Below are positions 7,456 through 14,900 of a stretch of DNA of 22,950 nucleotides, piece by piece. How positions within the stretch are numbered: the stretch's first letter is position 1; every line of letters starts with the position of its first letter. A program made the position numbers and the translations under genes. Location: IMG/VR virus record IMGVR_UViG_3300022885_000080, positions 1 to 22,950 of that record; one strand, 5' to 3'. The stretch comes from a virus. The notes under the pieces are model-generated. The model worked only from the letters and a program-made list of their open reading frames with translations. It did not search any database and was not told the origin of the DNA.

Positions 7456-9000
7456 TTACCTTCTTCCCCCTGGTGTAAATTCTAATTGAAACCCTTTGAT
7501 TGCAAAGGGTGCGTTAGTACTTGTGTCTGTTATTTTTAATGCTACTGCAAATCCTGATCCTTCTACTGATTCTCTTGTAATAGGTAAATCTCCTTGACCA
7601 TAAGCTGCTGTACCAAATGTTCCTGTTCCAAAATAGGCTCCACTACCAGATGATTCTAATGCTATTAAACTTGGTTGAGGAGTATTTATATCGTCATAAT
7701 TATATCTTACAAATAAACTTGAACTTACGATACCTTCAGGTTCCCAGTTTATGTTAACTCTGTCCATTGATTTTCTAATACCAGCATCACCCATTGTCAT
7801 ATCTGGGGATCTATATGTTGCATCAATAGCAGATGTTGAGCCTGCTGTTGTAAACACATTTCCTGATTCCTGTAAATATATATATCCATCATATCCACCA
7901 TGAACAATAGTTTCTATATTGCTAATATAATCAGAATCACATGATGAAACTTTTAAACCCTTTATATCTGCATACTCAAAACCTAATTGACCTGTAGTAG
8001 GGTTTGATTTAATAACAGCTAATAAACCTTTTTGATTTGCTTCTAATCCTGAATCTTTAGGATAAAATAGTCTGTATTGAGATTTGTTTCTAACTACTGC
8101 TGCTGTAACATTATCATATGTAATCTCATTAATTCTTTCTTGTACTTGTTTTGAAATAGTACCAAGTTCTATGTCACCAATTCTATCTGTACCTGCAACA
8201 GTTCTTAAACCATCTGCAGCTAAAAATATTAAATCTCCACCTAATTCCTGGATAGAATGGGGTGCAATTGTACCAACGTTTTTAGCAACTTCAGCCAGTG
8301 CAAAGTTAGTAGATGAAGTACCTGTTAATTTATATATCTTTCTTTGGCAGAATATAAATAATTCATCTCTAAATACTTTTAATCCTGTAACAACATCACC
8401 AACTTTTATCTCTCCCGCACCACTAGCCGAAGTAAAGTCGTCTTCTAAAAAAGGTACTGAGAATAATATGCTGTGTGTAGAATTTGACATACCACCATAA
8501 AATACATGATTGGCAAATGTCTTAACAAATTTAGGATTAGTAGGTGCAGTGCCACCACCTGTAGCATTTATTACATCTACTGTAAAACTTGTATCAACAG
8601 TAAATGCTGCTGCTTCTCCTGTTGCAATTATAATTTTACTTGTTCCATTAAAGTTAAATTTATCAAAATCATATGTGTAAACTTTACCTTGGGTAGTTGC
8701 CAGTGAAGTCCATGCTCCACTTGTCCCACCATAAGATACTGTACCACCTCTAGCTACAACTATCTTATTATTAAAGATTGCAGACATTTGTATTCTTTCA
8801 TTAGCTAATGTTACTTGAGGTACTATTGTTGAATTATATTTTGTAGTCCCATTAAGTCTTCTGTATCCACCTTCTGTAGATGGTTCAAAATTTACTAATT
8901 GTAATGCTTCTCCTGGTTGCATGTCATAAACATCTTTGTTTAAAACAAGTCCACCACCACAGGTAGCATTAAAGTTTTTTAATAGGGAAGTATCTGCCAT
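7456..9000 (-). CDS. Tail nozzle / stabilisation protein (P22 gp10- or T7 gp12-like role)
   Basis: This 514-aa beta-rich protein begins MADTSLLKNFNATCGGGLVL and has the motif 'ALQLVNFEPSTEGGYRRLNG', which I associate with podovirus stabilisation proteins that close the tail tube. Repeated beta segments follow: NNKIVVARGGTVSYGG, FANHVFYGG, VFRDELFIFCQRKIYKLTG, GGDLIFLAADGLRTV, and a C-terminal FQLEFTPGGRR. The layout agrees with a beta-propeller-based nozzle assembled below the adaptor. It follows the adaptor gene with its ATG one base beyond that stop, and no separate ribosome site is evident, so translation is probably coupled. The structural role is fairly confident from motif and gene order; the exact family (gp10 or gp12 type) is less certain. 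Confidence 0.82.
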   Translation of the reverse strand: MADTSLLKNFNATCGGGLVLNKDVYDMQPGEALQLVNFEPSTEGGYRRLNGTTKYNSTIVPQVTLANERIQMSAIFNNKIVVARGGTVSYGGTSGAWTSLATTQGKVYTYDFDKFNFNGTSKIIIATGEAAAFTVDTSFTVDVINATGGGTAPTNPKFVKTFANHVFYGGMSNSTHSILFSVPFLEDDFTSASGAGEIKVGDVVTGLKVFRDELFIFCQRKIYKLTGTSSTNFALAEVAKNVGTIAPHSIQELGGDLIFLAADGLRTVAGTDRIGDIELGTISKQVQERINEITYDNVTAAVVRNKSQYRLFYPKDSGLEANQKGLLAVIKSNPTTGQLGFEYADIKGLKVSSCDSDYISNIETIVHGGYDGYIYLQESGNVFTTAGSTSAIDATYRSPDMTMGDAGIRKSMDRVNINWEPEGIVSSSLFVRYNYDDINTPQPSLIALESSGSGAYFGTGTFGTAAYGQGDLPITRESVEGSGFAVALKITDTSTNAPFAIKGFQLEFTPGGRR

Positions 9001-9001
9001 A

Positions 9002-10108
9002 TTATACTATTGATAACCTTGAATTTCCTGATGATACTCTAGTATCTTTCATGTAGTCTGATCTAGAACTATAGTCAGTTTTTAATAAACTTAATTTTCT
9101 TTGGTAATCTCTATTAGACATACTGGCATGATCGGGATCTGATCTTAACATATATGTATAATATTTAGATCTATCTACAATTAAAGAACCAAATCTATCT
9201 GGTAATCCCATAACATCGCCATGTGCTGATAAATCCGTATGAGTTGTGTAGTATTCATAACTAATTAAGTAGTCATTTTTATCAGGTATTGGAGTTAATC
9301 CGAATGCACTGTAGTCTGGTTTTTTATAAACATATTGGGGTAGACCATAGTGACCACTACTATTTTGTGAATCTTGTTCTTTAAATCTTTGCATGTAATC
9401 ATCATAAGATATGTATCTTAGTTTTCTAGTCATTATATCTGCTCTAGATACTCTTATATAATCTATATCAAGATTAGTTTCCGTAGTTGTATTATTAACA
9501 GTTATAAATGTTGTCTGATCTGTTGCAGTAAATTGTACATCTAGTATTGCACCTGCATTAAAGTCTGTTACTGTTAATGTTGTATTTAAATTTTGTGTAC
9601 CTTCTGCTGCTGTACCCACTTGTACCTTTAAAGCAGCACCTGTACCATTAGAATCTAATACTCTAACTTGTAAATTATAAGTTTTATTTACTACAGTTGA
9701 TATTGATTGATATGCAGCATAATCATTTAATCTTAATCTACCATTACTAGAACTATTATAAGCTGCACTACCTGCACCAGCTAATGTAGTCCAACTAGTT
9801 ATGTTAGAAGTAAACTCACCATTAGTAATTAATTCATTTGGTTTTAAAAAAAAAGACTCAAAATCTACTCTACGCATATCCGTTGGGAATGTGTATTCAC
9901 TGTCTCCAGTGTAAGTAGTTTGAGTCGTTGACGTGTGTAAAAGAGGTATCTCTACACTCTCATTGTAAATATCATGAACAGATTTGTTAATAAAATCTTT
10001 AACAGCAGTTTGAATACCACGACTACTAGAAAAAGTAGATGAAGTCATTTCAACTTCATTTAATTCTCTGAGTACTCTGTTGGATAAATCTAAGTAAGTG
10101 GTAGCCAT
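9002..10108 (-). CDS. Tail adaptor / head-to-tail connector with inserted jelly-roll-like domain
   Basis: Residues 1-90 (LDLSNRVLRELNEVEMTSST, then AVKDFINKSVHDIYNE and EYTFPTDMRRVDFESFFLK) and residues 227-368 (TRKLRYISYDDYMQRFKEQD, then PIPDKNDYLISYEYYT) fit the ring-forming adaptor between portal and nozzle in podoviruses (gp11/gp4-like role). Between them, residues about 91-222 form a separate beta-rich module. It opens NELITNGEFTSNITSWTTL and closes NLDIDYIRVS, the usual start and end of carbohydrate-binding or galactose-binding-like jelly rolls. The flanks read on naturally if the module is removed, so it looks like a domain insertion. The ribosome site AGAGGA lies 8 bases before the ATG. 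Adaptor identity is likely; sugar binding by the insert is inference. Confidence 0.82.
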   Translation of the reverse strand: MATTYLDLSNRVLRELNEVEMTSSTFSSSRGIQTAVKDFINKSVHDIYNESVEIPLLHTSTTQTTYTGDSEYTFPTDMRRVDFESFFLKPNELITNGEFTSNITSWTTLAGAGSAAYNSSSNGRLRLNDYAAYQSISTVVNKTYNLQVRVLDSNGTGAALKVQVGTAAEGTQNLNTTLTVTDFNAGAILDVQFTATDQTTFITVNNTTTETNLDIDYIRVSRADIMTRKLRYISYDDYMQRFKEQDSQNSSGHYGLPQYVYKKPDYSAFGLTPIPDKNDYLISYEYYTTHTDLSAHGDVMGLPDRFGSLIVDRSKYYTYMLRSDPDHASMSNRDYQRKLSLLKTDYSSRSDYMKDTRVSSGNSRLSIV

Positions 10109-10112
10109 TTAT

Positions 10113-10295
10113 TTATTCCTCTGTTTTATTGTTATCTTCTGCAAATTGTTCGCATCTAATTAATAATCTTTTAATACGAGACTGAGCATCATCTAATTGT
10201 TTCTTCAAATCATCAATCTGCTTTTTTAAGGCGGTGTTATCAGACTTGTATTCAGAAATTATTTCAAGAAGCTGATGTCTTTTCTGATATTGCAT
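10113..10295 (-). CDS. 60-aa coiled-coil protein
   Basis: The product is almost wholly a predicted coiled coil: KKQIDDLKKQLDDAQSRIKR has clear heptad spacing of Leu and Ile. Its ATG at 10295 lies inside the 3' end of the preceding 60-aa gene, overlapping by 32 bases in another frame, and its stop is four bases before the adaptor start. No strong ribosome site precedes it. Position between head and tail genes suggests a small assembly factor or a virion accessory protein, but there is no family match I recognise. The overlap and weak ribosome site make this slightly less certain than its neighbours. Confidence 0.65.
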   Translation of the reverse strand: MQYQKRHQLLEIISEYKSDNTALKKQIDDLKKQLDDAQSRIKRLLIRCEQFAEDNNKTEE

Positions 10296-10446
10296 TAAGT
10301 ATTGAAGTTATCTGATCTAATTTATCTGATTGTTCTTCTACTTTACTTTCTAAATTCTTTATCCTTATACCCTCATTAGTACCTAATGGAGTAGATCTTT
10401 GACCTGTGCTTGCATCAGTTTCTTTTATTAAATTATATGTAGCCAT
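10264..10446 (-). CDS. 60-aa small protein with C-terminal coiled coil
   Basis: ATG at 10446 has an AGGA ribosome site five bases upstream, the first gene after the intergenic hairpin at 10478-10503. Residues 1-25 (MATYNLIKETDASTGQRSTP) look extended; residues 27-52 (IRIKNLESKVEEQSDKLDQI) form a short coiled coil. The opening MATYNLIKETD and its place just ahead of the adaptor recall small neck-region proteins, but I do not recognise the family. It overlaps the next gene by 32 bases. Confidence 0.7.
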   Translation of the reverse strand: MATYNLIKETDASTGQRSTPLGTNEGIRIKNLESKVEEQSDKLDQITSILNAISEKTSAS

Positions 10447-10477
10447 AAATTTCCTAAAGTTTATAAGGGGTGTTATC

Positions 10478-10503
10478 TAAGGGGGATATTAATACCCCCC
10501 TTA
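10478..10503 (-). promoter_or_regulatory. GC-rich hairpin between capsid and tail genes (attenuator or processing site?)
   Basis: On the minus strand TAAGGGGG pairs with CCCCCTTA-type arms: an 8-bp stem around a 10-base loop. No U-tract follows, so it is not a classical terminator. A nearby ACCCCTTA (rc of 10463-10470 region) just before the next ribosome site could pair with the same G-run, giving an alternative fold. It may lower readthrough from the highly expressed capsid genes into tail genes or protect the 3' end of the capsid message. Confidence 0.6.
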
Positions 10504-10517
10504 AAGTTATTTATCTA

Positions 10518-10955
10518 TTAGTTATTGTCAGTTTCATCAATACCTGATACGTCACATAGAACTGCCCAAACACGGATTTTACCCACACTTGAAGCTGCTC
10601 CTGCAAGTAAAGCATCTAGAGTATCTGCACTAGCATTAACAAGATTAGCTGTTGCTGTAAGAACACTATAACCTGTTGCGTTCGTATCACCATCAACAAA
10701 ATTGTCAACGTCTCCACCTGTTATACCTAAATCAATAGTTACTGAACTTGATAGTGCTGTAAGCACCTCAACTCCTGCCTGCATGATTAAAGTTTCTGCA
10801 GGTAGATCTAGACACTGAACAATGTCTCCATCTGCAGTACCAGCAGCACTATTAATTGCTGCGATATCAATTGTGTTCTCAACTAAGTAAGGTGTTCTAC
10901 CATTAGACGGATGCCCTGTAGTACCACCTACTCCTGTTTTGTCGTAAGTTGCCAT
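10518..10955 (-). CDS. Probable capsid decoration / head structural protein (145 aa)
   Basis: This gene follows the major capsid gene after 26 bases and has the strongest ribosome site in the block (AAGGAG, 9 bases from ATG), suggesting high expression. The protein begins MATYDKTGVGGTTGHPSNGR and contains beta-rich stretches (TIDIAAINSAAG, CLDLPAETLIMQAGVEVLTA, SVTIDLGITGGDVDNFVDGD, GKIRVWAVLCDVSG). From memory, proteins with the 'LP..TL...AG.EV.TA......DLGITG.DVD.F.DG' pattern accompany capsid genes in marine phages. Decoration of the capsid surface is the most natural reading; a small fibre is an alternative. There is no catalytic motif. Confidence 0.75.
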   Translation of the reverse strand: MATYDKTGVGGTTGHPSNGRTPYLVENTIDIAAINSAAGTADGDIVQCLDLPAETLIMQAGVEVLTALSSSVTIDLGITGGDVDNFVDGDTNATGYSVLTATANLVNASADTLDALLAGAASSVGKIRVWAVLCDVSGIDETDNN

Positions 10956-10981
10956 ATTCTATTTCTCCTTCTAAGTTAGAA

Positions 10982-11923
10982 TTAACCGATTGTTATAACA
11001 CCAGAGTAAACTGCTTCAGTTCTTAGAATTTTTCTTCCAAAAACGTGAAGACCTCTTACGATGTCTGAAAATGAATCAGGGTCTCTGATAAGTTCTGTTT
11101 TCGCAATATGGTTTGCAGTTGCTACTGCACCTTGATGTCCATAAAGGAAAGCGTACTCATTAGCACCTGCTGATCCAAAAGTTTTACTTGCTGCTGATCC
11201 ACTTGATACAGCTATAGCATTAGTAGTGTACATTCTAAACCCAAATAAAGGTCTATCTGTAATCATACCATTTCTCATAGCTGAAGCTGACCCATCTGCC
11301 ATAACAGATTGATCAACGATTTTTGCACCTGCTTTTCTAAGTTGTTGATAGAAAGCTGGTGGTGCAACGAACCATCTGTTTTCTTCTGGTACATCTTGAC
11401 CATCAAGAACTGTTTTAGCTGCTGACATAATATCTGTTAATGTGTCAACTGCTGCATCACCATCTATAGGTGATCCGTCTGTTCCTGTATTAGCTGCAGA
11501 AGTACTCGCTCCAGAGTAGATTGCACTCAATACATTAAAGTCGTAGTTCTTTTTAAGTGCATAAGCACCTGAAGAAGTTGCAAGAGCTTCAAAGTTTACA
11601 TGTGATTGTCTTTCTTCGATGTCATCTACTTTAAACGCAAAGTAAGAACCTTGGTCGACAGTCAATTGAATTTGATCGTCTGCAAGTGTTTGCGTGTTAA
11701 CTGTTTGACCTCTAGCGTAGTCATTCACCGTAATAGTCGGCTCTTTTATTATATTTACTGTGTCGCCAAAATTTTCAATTTCTCCAGCGTAATCAGTGTT
11801 TGTAATGTCTTCTACAACTGATGCTCTTCTGAAAAACTTTTGAACCTTTTGACTATAAATTGCTGGTGCCCAATTACCTGATGGTAAATTCTGATAGCCA
11901 GCTGCTTTTCCCATTGTTGCCAT
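10982..11923 (-). CDS. Major capsid protein
   Basis: This 313-aa protein directly follows the scaffold gene. It starts MATMGKAAGYQNLPSGNWAP and shows features expected of an HK97-fold coat protein: an N-terminal arm, FFRRASVVEDITNTDYAG, a strand-rich section (GDTVNIIKEPTITVNDYARG, TLTVDQGSYFAFKVDDIEER), a helical spine (DFNVLSAIYSGAS, ALTDIMSAAKTVLDGQDVPE), and NRWFVAPPAFYQQLRKAGAK. The C-terminal part includes GFRMYTTNAI and FLYGHQGAVATANHIAKTEL, followed by FSDIVRGLHVFGRKILRTEA, a common capsid ending. No N-terminal protease-processed domain is evident, as in podoviruses with separate scaffolds. Identification rests on these features plus gene order. Confidence 0.9.
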   Translation of the reverse strand: MATMGKAAGYQNLPSGNWAPAIYSQKVQKFFRRASVVEDITNTDYAGEIENFGDTVNIIKEPTITVNDYARGQTVNTQTLADDQIQLTVDQGSYFAFKVDDIEERQSHVNFEALATSSGAYALKKNYDFNVLSAIYSGASTSAANTGTDGSPIDGDAAVDTLTDIMSAAKTVLDGQDVPEENRWFVAPPAFYQQLRKAGAKIVDQSVMADGSASAMRNGMITDRPLFGFRMYTTNAIAVSSGSAASKTFGSAGANEYAFLYGHQGAVATANHIAKTELIRDPDSFSDIVRGLHVFGRKILRTEAVYSGVITIG

Positions 11924-11952
11924 AATGTTTGCCTTTGTTTATAGTTGTTAGT

Positions 11953-12900
11953 TTAAGGTTGAATCCTACCTTCTCTTGATGCTTCATCGATTTCAGCTTC
12001 AAACTTCTCAAACGTTCTTCTACTCATCTTACCAATTTCAGAGTTAGACCAGATCTTCTTTGTGGGAATATCTGATTCTGTAGCTTTACTAGTTTTTGTT
12101 ATAGCCTTAGCTGCTTCTTTCTTAACAGATATTTCCTGCTTTTTATTTAGTGTACTAGTACCTTTATCCATCTTATAAAGATCGATTGCTCTTCCAGCTA
12201 ATTGTGCATTAGATGTATTTTCATACAACCAACTTTGAATAACTGGATCTTGCTTACTAGCCCACTCGTGAAATTCGTCTCTCTTACGAATCTCAGTAAA
12301 GTCAGGATGTACTTTTAACAATTCTACTTCGGCTTTCTCTTTACTAATCTGTTCTTGTTGAGCTTGTAGACTTTGGTATTTCTCCTCCATCTCCTTCGCT
12401 CTAGTATCAGCCTTTGTCATAGCTATAGTTTCAACCATATCATATACATCGGGATACTCCTGCTTCCAAGCTTCTAATTCTTCCTTGGATTTAGGTGGAA
12501 CAAAATCTTTAGTAGATGTTTCCAATTGCGTTCTTAAAGTTCTAACTTCGTCTTTGTGCTTAAACAAAGTAGAATCATAGTGTTTTTTTAAATCGTCATA
12601 ACGTTTCTTAAAAACACGATCTTCGGCATTTTCAGGGCGTTCAGTTGAAGGAGTAGCTTCGGTATCCGAGCTTGCAATTTCTTCAGATGTTTCTGTGTCC
12701 TTTTGAACGGTTGCTGCTTCTGCTTTCTCTTGATTAAATTTATTTAATTCCCCTTTAGTAAATGCCTCAGTTTCAGGATCACTCTCGTCATCTCTATGCT
12801 TCTGATACATTGACTTACTAGTTGGTTTCTTAAATAGTTTAGTCTCTTGTTTAACTTCTGTTTCTCTAGAAACTTCAGTTAAGTTTTCGTTCTCTTCCAT
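11953..12900 (-). CDS. Capsid scaffolding protein
   Basis: The 315-aa product is highly charged and mostly helical, rich in Glu, Lys and Thr. Residues 1-100 are disordered and acidic. Residues 100-135 (FKKRYDDLKKHYDSTLFKHK) and about 165-195 (KEMEEKYQSLQAQQEQISKE) are coiled coils. Residues 195-250 (VELLKVHPDFTEIRKRDEFH, then WASKQDPVIQSWLYENTSNA) are typical of podovirus scaffolds. The end is basic to mixed charge (RRTFEKFEAEIDEASREGRI). It lies immediately upstream of the major capsid gene, the standard position for a scaffold, which is expected to leave the head on maturation. The ribosome site AAGGAAAATA precedes the ATG. Confidence 0.88.
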   Translation of the reverse strand: MEENENLTEVSRETEVKQETKLFKKPTSKSMYQKHRDDESDPETEAFTKGELNKFNQEKAEAATVQKDTETSEEIASSDTEATPSTERPENAEDRVFKKRYDDLKKHYDSTLFKHKDEVRTLRTQLETSTKDFVPPKSKEELEAWKQEYPDVYDMVETIAMTKADTRAKEMEEKYQSLQAQQEQISKEKAEVELLKVHPDFTEIRKRDEFHEWASKQDPVIQSWLYENTSNAQLAGRAIDLYKMDKGTSTLNKKQEISVKKEAAKAITKTSKATESDIPTKKIWSNSEIGKMSRRTFEKFEAEIDEASREGRIQP

Positions 12901-12922
12901 TATTTTCCTTTTAGGTTGAGTG

Positions 12923-12936
12923 CCTTATGGATAAGG
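12923..12936 (-). promoter_or_regulatory. Short inverted repeat in the scaffold leader
   Basis: CCTTAT and ATAAGG flank a 2-base centre in the 67-base gap before the scaffold gene. The minus-strand message also has an 8-codon frame (MEVSYPYP, ATG near 12953) ending inside this repeat. A small RNA hairpin or protein site is possible; nothing further supports either. Confidence 0.3.
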
Positions 12937-12967
12937 GTAGCTCACTTCCATAATTTGTGGGCTGAAA

Positions 12968-13525
12968 TTATACTAGACCTTGATCTATTGCATCTGTTTC
13001 TAAAGTATCTGGCTCTTGAGCCATTATACCATTAGGGTTAGATGCCTGTACATTCTCAGGTGGCACATTATTGGTATCATCTGATTGTGACTCAGATAAT
13101 TCTGTAACGAATCCTTGTAGGGATTCTTGTTCTGTATTGCTAGGGTATTTTTTTCTAGCGAAATTCTTTACGACTGATACTGGTAGTATAACGTTTTCTT
13201 CAGCAGATGTAAACTGTGATATTACGTCACTAGCTTCAGGTAATATTTTTGTTAATATACTTGAAAGGCTTGGTGATAACACCATATCTAATTGTTGTTT
13301 TTCCTCATCTGATAGACTATTTAATTTCTCTATCATTGCAGGATCTTTTATTTCTGGTCTTTGTGCCATTGGTGCAACTGCTTGTTGAGGTGCAGGTGCC
13401 TGCTGTACTTCAGCTTGTTGTGGCTGACCTTGTCCTAATGATGACATATCAGGGGCATCGGGTACTTTAGGTTGTCCACCCATTAAACCTGTTGTTGTTA
13501 CTTTACCATCTGGTCCTATTGCCAT
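12968..13525 (-). CDS. 185-aa Pro/Gln-rich head-region protein of unknown function
   Basis: I place the start at ATG 13525 rather than a TTG 15 bases upstream, because the ribosome site GGAGAAGAG lies just before this ATG, inside the TTG-extended reading, and because the ATG overlaps the upstream stop as TAATG. The N-terminus (MAIGPDGKVTTTGLMGGQPK) runs into a disordered Pro/Gln/Ala segment. Residues about 60-125 are helical (MIEKLNSLSDEEKQQLDMVL, DVISQFTSAEENVILPVSVV), followed by an acidic, Asn-rich tail ending IDQGLV. It sits between a virion protein gene and the scaffold gene, so a head assembly or minor virion role is likely. I do not recognise a family. Confidence 0.8.
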   Translation of the reverse strand: MAIGPDGKVTTTGLMGGQPKVPDAPDMSSLGQGQPQQAEVQQAPAPQQAVAPMAQRPEIKDPAMIEKLNSLSDEEKQQLDMVLSPSLSSILTKILPEASDVISQFTSAEENVILPVSVVKNFARKKYPSNTEQESLQGFVTELSESQSDDTNNVPPENVQASNPNGIMAQEPDTLETDAIDQGLV

Positions 13526-14880
13526 TATACTCTTCTCCAATGTGTTAAATTATATTTACTAATTTGTTTATCACTTACAAAGTTACCTAGTGCCCAACAT
13601 ACGGGTTCACCTATACTTGCATATATTCTTCCAAGTAAATCAAACTTACCTTCATTTAATCTCCATGCAATATCATTTGCTCTGTGTTGTGCAATGTGTT
13701 TCCACACTTTTCTATATCTAGGGTATTTTTGTATATGTTTTACAGTAGGTTCTGCCCAAAGTAAATATCCTTTAACATGTGTTTTAGTTAATTTTTTAAA
13801 TGTAAATTTTGTATCCCTTATCCAATCTATAGTAGATAATTCTCCTGTTTTGTGTAGATCTGTACATATAACTCTTCCACCTCCACCACCTGTATCACCA
13901 CCACCTTGGCTTGTATCTCTACCAAATCCTGATTTACCAAAACCTGTAACATTAGTTTTAGTATTTCCACTTTCTGCATCTTTTTTATCTGCTCTACTTT
14001 GATCATACTCGTTAATTTGGTTTTGAAATTCTTTTGTTTTTGTATCAAAGTTTTCTTTTTTTGCACCTGATAATTTTTCAGAAGTTTTGTTTCTTTTATC
14101 AACTCTATTTAATGCACCACTTCTAACATTCCCAAATGCAGATACAGCATTCATTCCAGCAAATACATTAGTAGCTGGGTTTCCAGATATTCTACCACCA
14201 CTTTCTGCAGCATCCATATTAAAATAGCCTCTGTTAAATTTATCTGTAGGGCTATCTTTAGGTACAACTTTAGATAACATATTAAATGCACCCATTACTG
14301 GTTTAGCACCAGTTATAAATCCTAATGCTGTTGCAGCATATCCTATTGCTTTACTATTTTTAACAGAATCTATTACACCTGATACTGTATCTTGTACTGC
14401 TGACGTAGCTTTAGAAGTTAGACTAGGTGGCTTACTATATTTAACACCAGTTTGACCACGTAAAATTCCATCTTGATATGTAGGTGTTGTACCTATATTT
14501 TCTTGAGGTGCTGCTTGATTTGCTTTAGCTTGTTGTGTTGCAAATTCACTAGCTGGTGTAGATCCCGCTTGTCTAACTGTAGCCTCGTTAACCTTAGCGT
14601 CTTTAAGTGTAGATGTGTTTAATTGACTACCTTGACCACCACCATTATTATATGTATTAGCAGGTTTAAATACTTCTGTAGTCTGTGCTTTAATAGTATC
14701 TTCTGTAGCCTTCTTAGTTGTATCAGCTACACTTGTAGTATCACTAGTTTTTAAATCAGGTAAATTTAATTTATTTACTTGAGTAAATCCTACTGAGTTT
14801 AAATTATAGTTACCATTAGCATCTTGTGCTAATTCGTAAGTACCACCTCCAACTCTTGATGTATCAAATGTATTTGCCAT
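13525..14880 (-). CDS. 451-aa virion-associated protein with conserved C-terminal domain
   Basis: Residues 1-150 are disordered (Thr, Gln, Asn, Lys). Residues about 170-200 form a small hydrophobic stretch (AIGYAATALGFITGAKPVMG) that could be membrane-active. Residues 250-330 are charged, ending in a Gly-rich linker (GGGDTGGGGG). The C-terminal ~115 residues start RVICTDLHKTGELSTIDWIR, then HVKGYLLWAEPTVKHIQKYP and GRIYASIGEPVCWALGNFV. From memory, this 'RVICT...GY..WA.P.V...............GEPVC...G.FV' domain recurs at the C-termini of structural proteins in many marine phages, usually without assigned function. Position between portal and scaffold suggests an internal head or ejection protein. 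Its stop overlaps the next start as TAATG. Confidence 0.82.
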   Translation of the reverse strand: MANTFDTSRVGGGTYELAQDANGNYNLNSVGFTQVNKLNLPDLKTSDTTSVADTTKKATEDTIKAQTTEVFKPANTYNNGGGQGSQLNTSTLKDAKVNEATVRQAGSTPASEFATQQAKANQAAPQENIGTTPTYQDGILRGQTGVKYSKPPSLTSKATSAVQDTVSGVIDSVKNSKAIGYAATALGFITGAKPVMGAFNMLSKVVPKDSPTDKFNRGYFNMDAAESGGRISGNPATNVFAGMNAVSAFGNVRSGALNRVDKRNKTSEKLSGAKKENFDTKTKEFQNQINEYDQSRADKKDAESGNTKTNVTGFGKSGFGRDTSQGGGDTGGGGGRVICTDLHKTGELSTIDWIRDTKFTFKKLTKTHVKGYLLWAEPTVKHIQKYPRYRKVWKHIAQHRANDIAWRLNEGKFDLLGRIYASIGEPVCWALGNFVSDKQISKYNLTHWRRV

Positions 14881-14900
14881 ACTATTCTTCTTTATTCCTT

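Noticed and set aside
8084-8500. 138-codon plus-strand open frame
   Set aside because: It is antisense to the nozzle gene, has no ribosome site or promoter, and its composition is that of a reverse-strand shadow.
13526-13540. TTG start extending the 185-aa protein by five residues
   Set aside because: The ribosome site GGAGAAGAG lies within this extension and the ATG at 13525 overlaps the upstream stop as TAATG, so the shorter form is better.
13694-14002. 102-codon plus-strand frame with hydrophobic start
   Set aside because: It is antisense to the conserved C-terminal domain of the 451-aa virion protein; the proline run is the reverse of its Gly linker.
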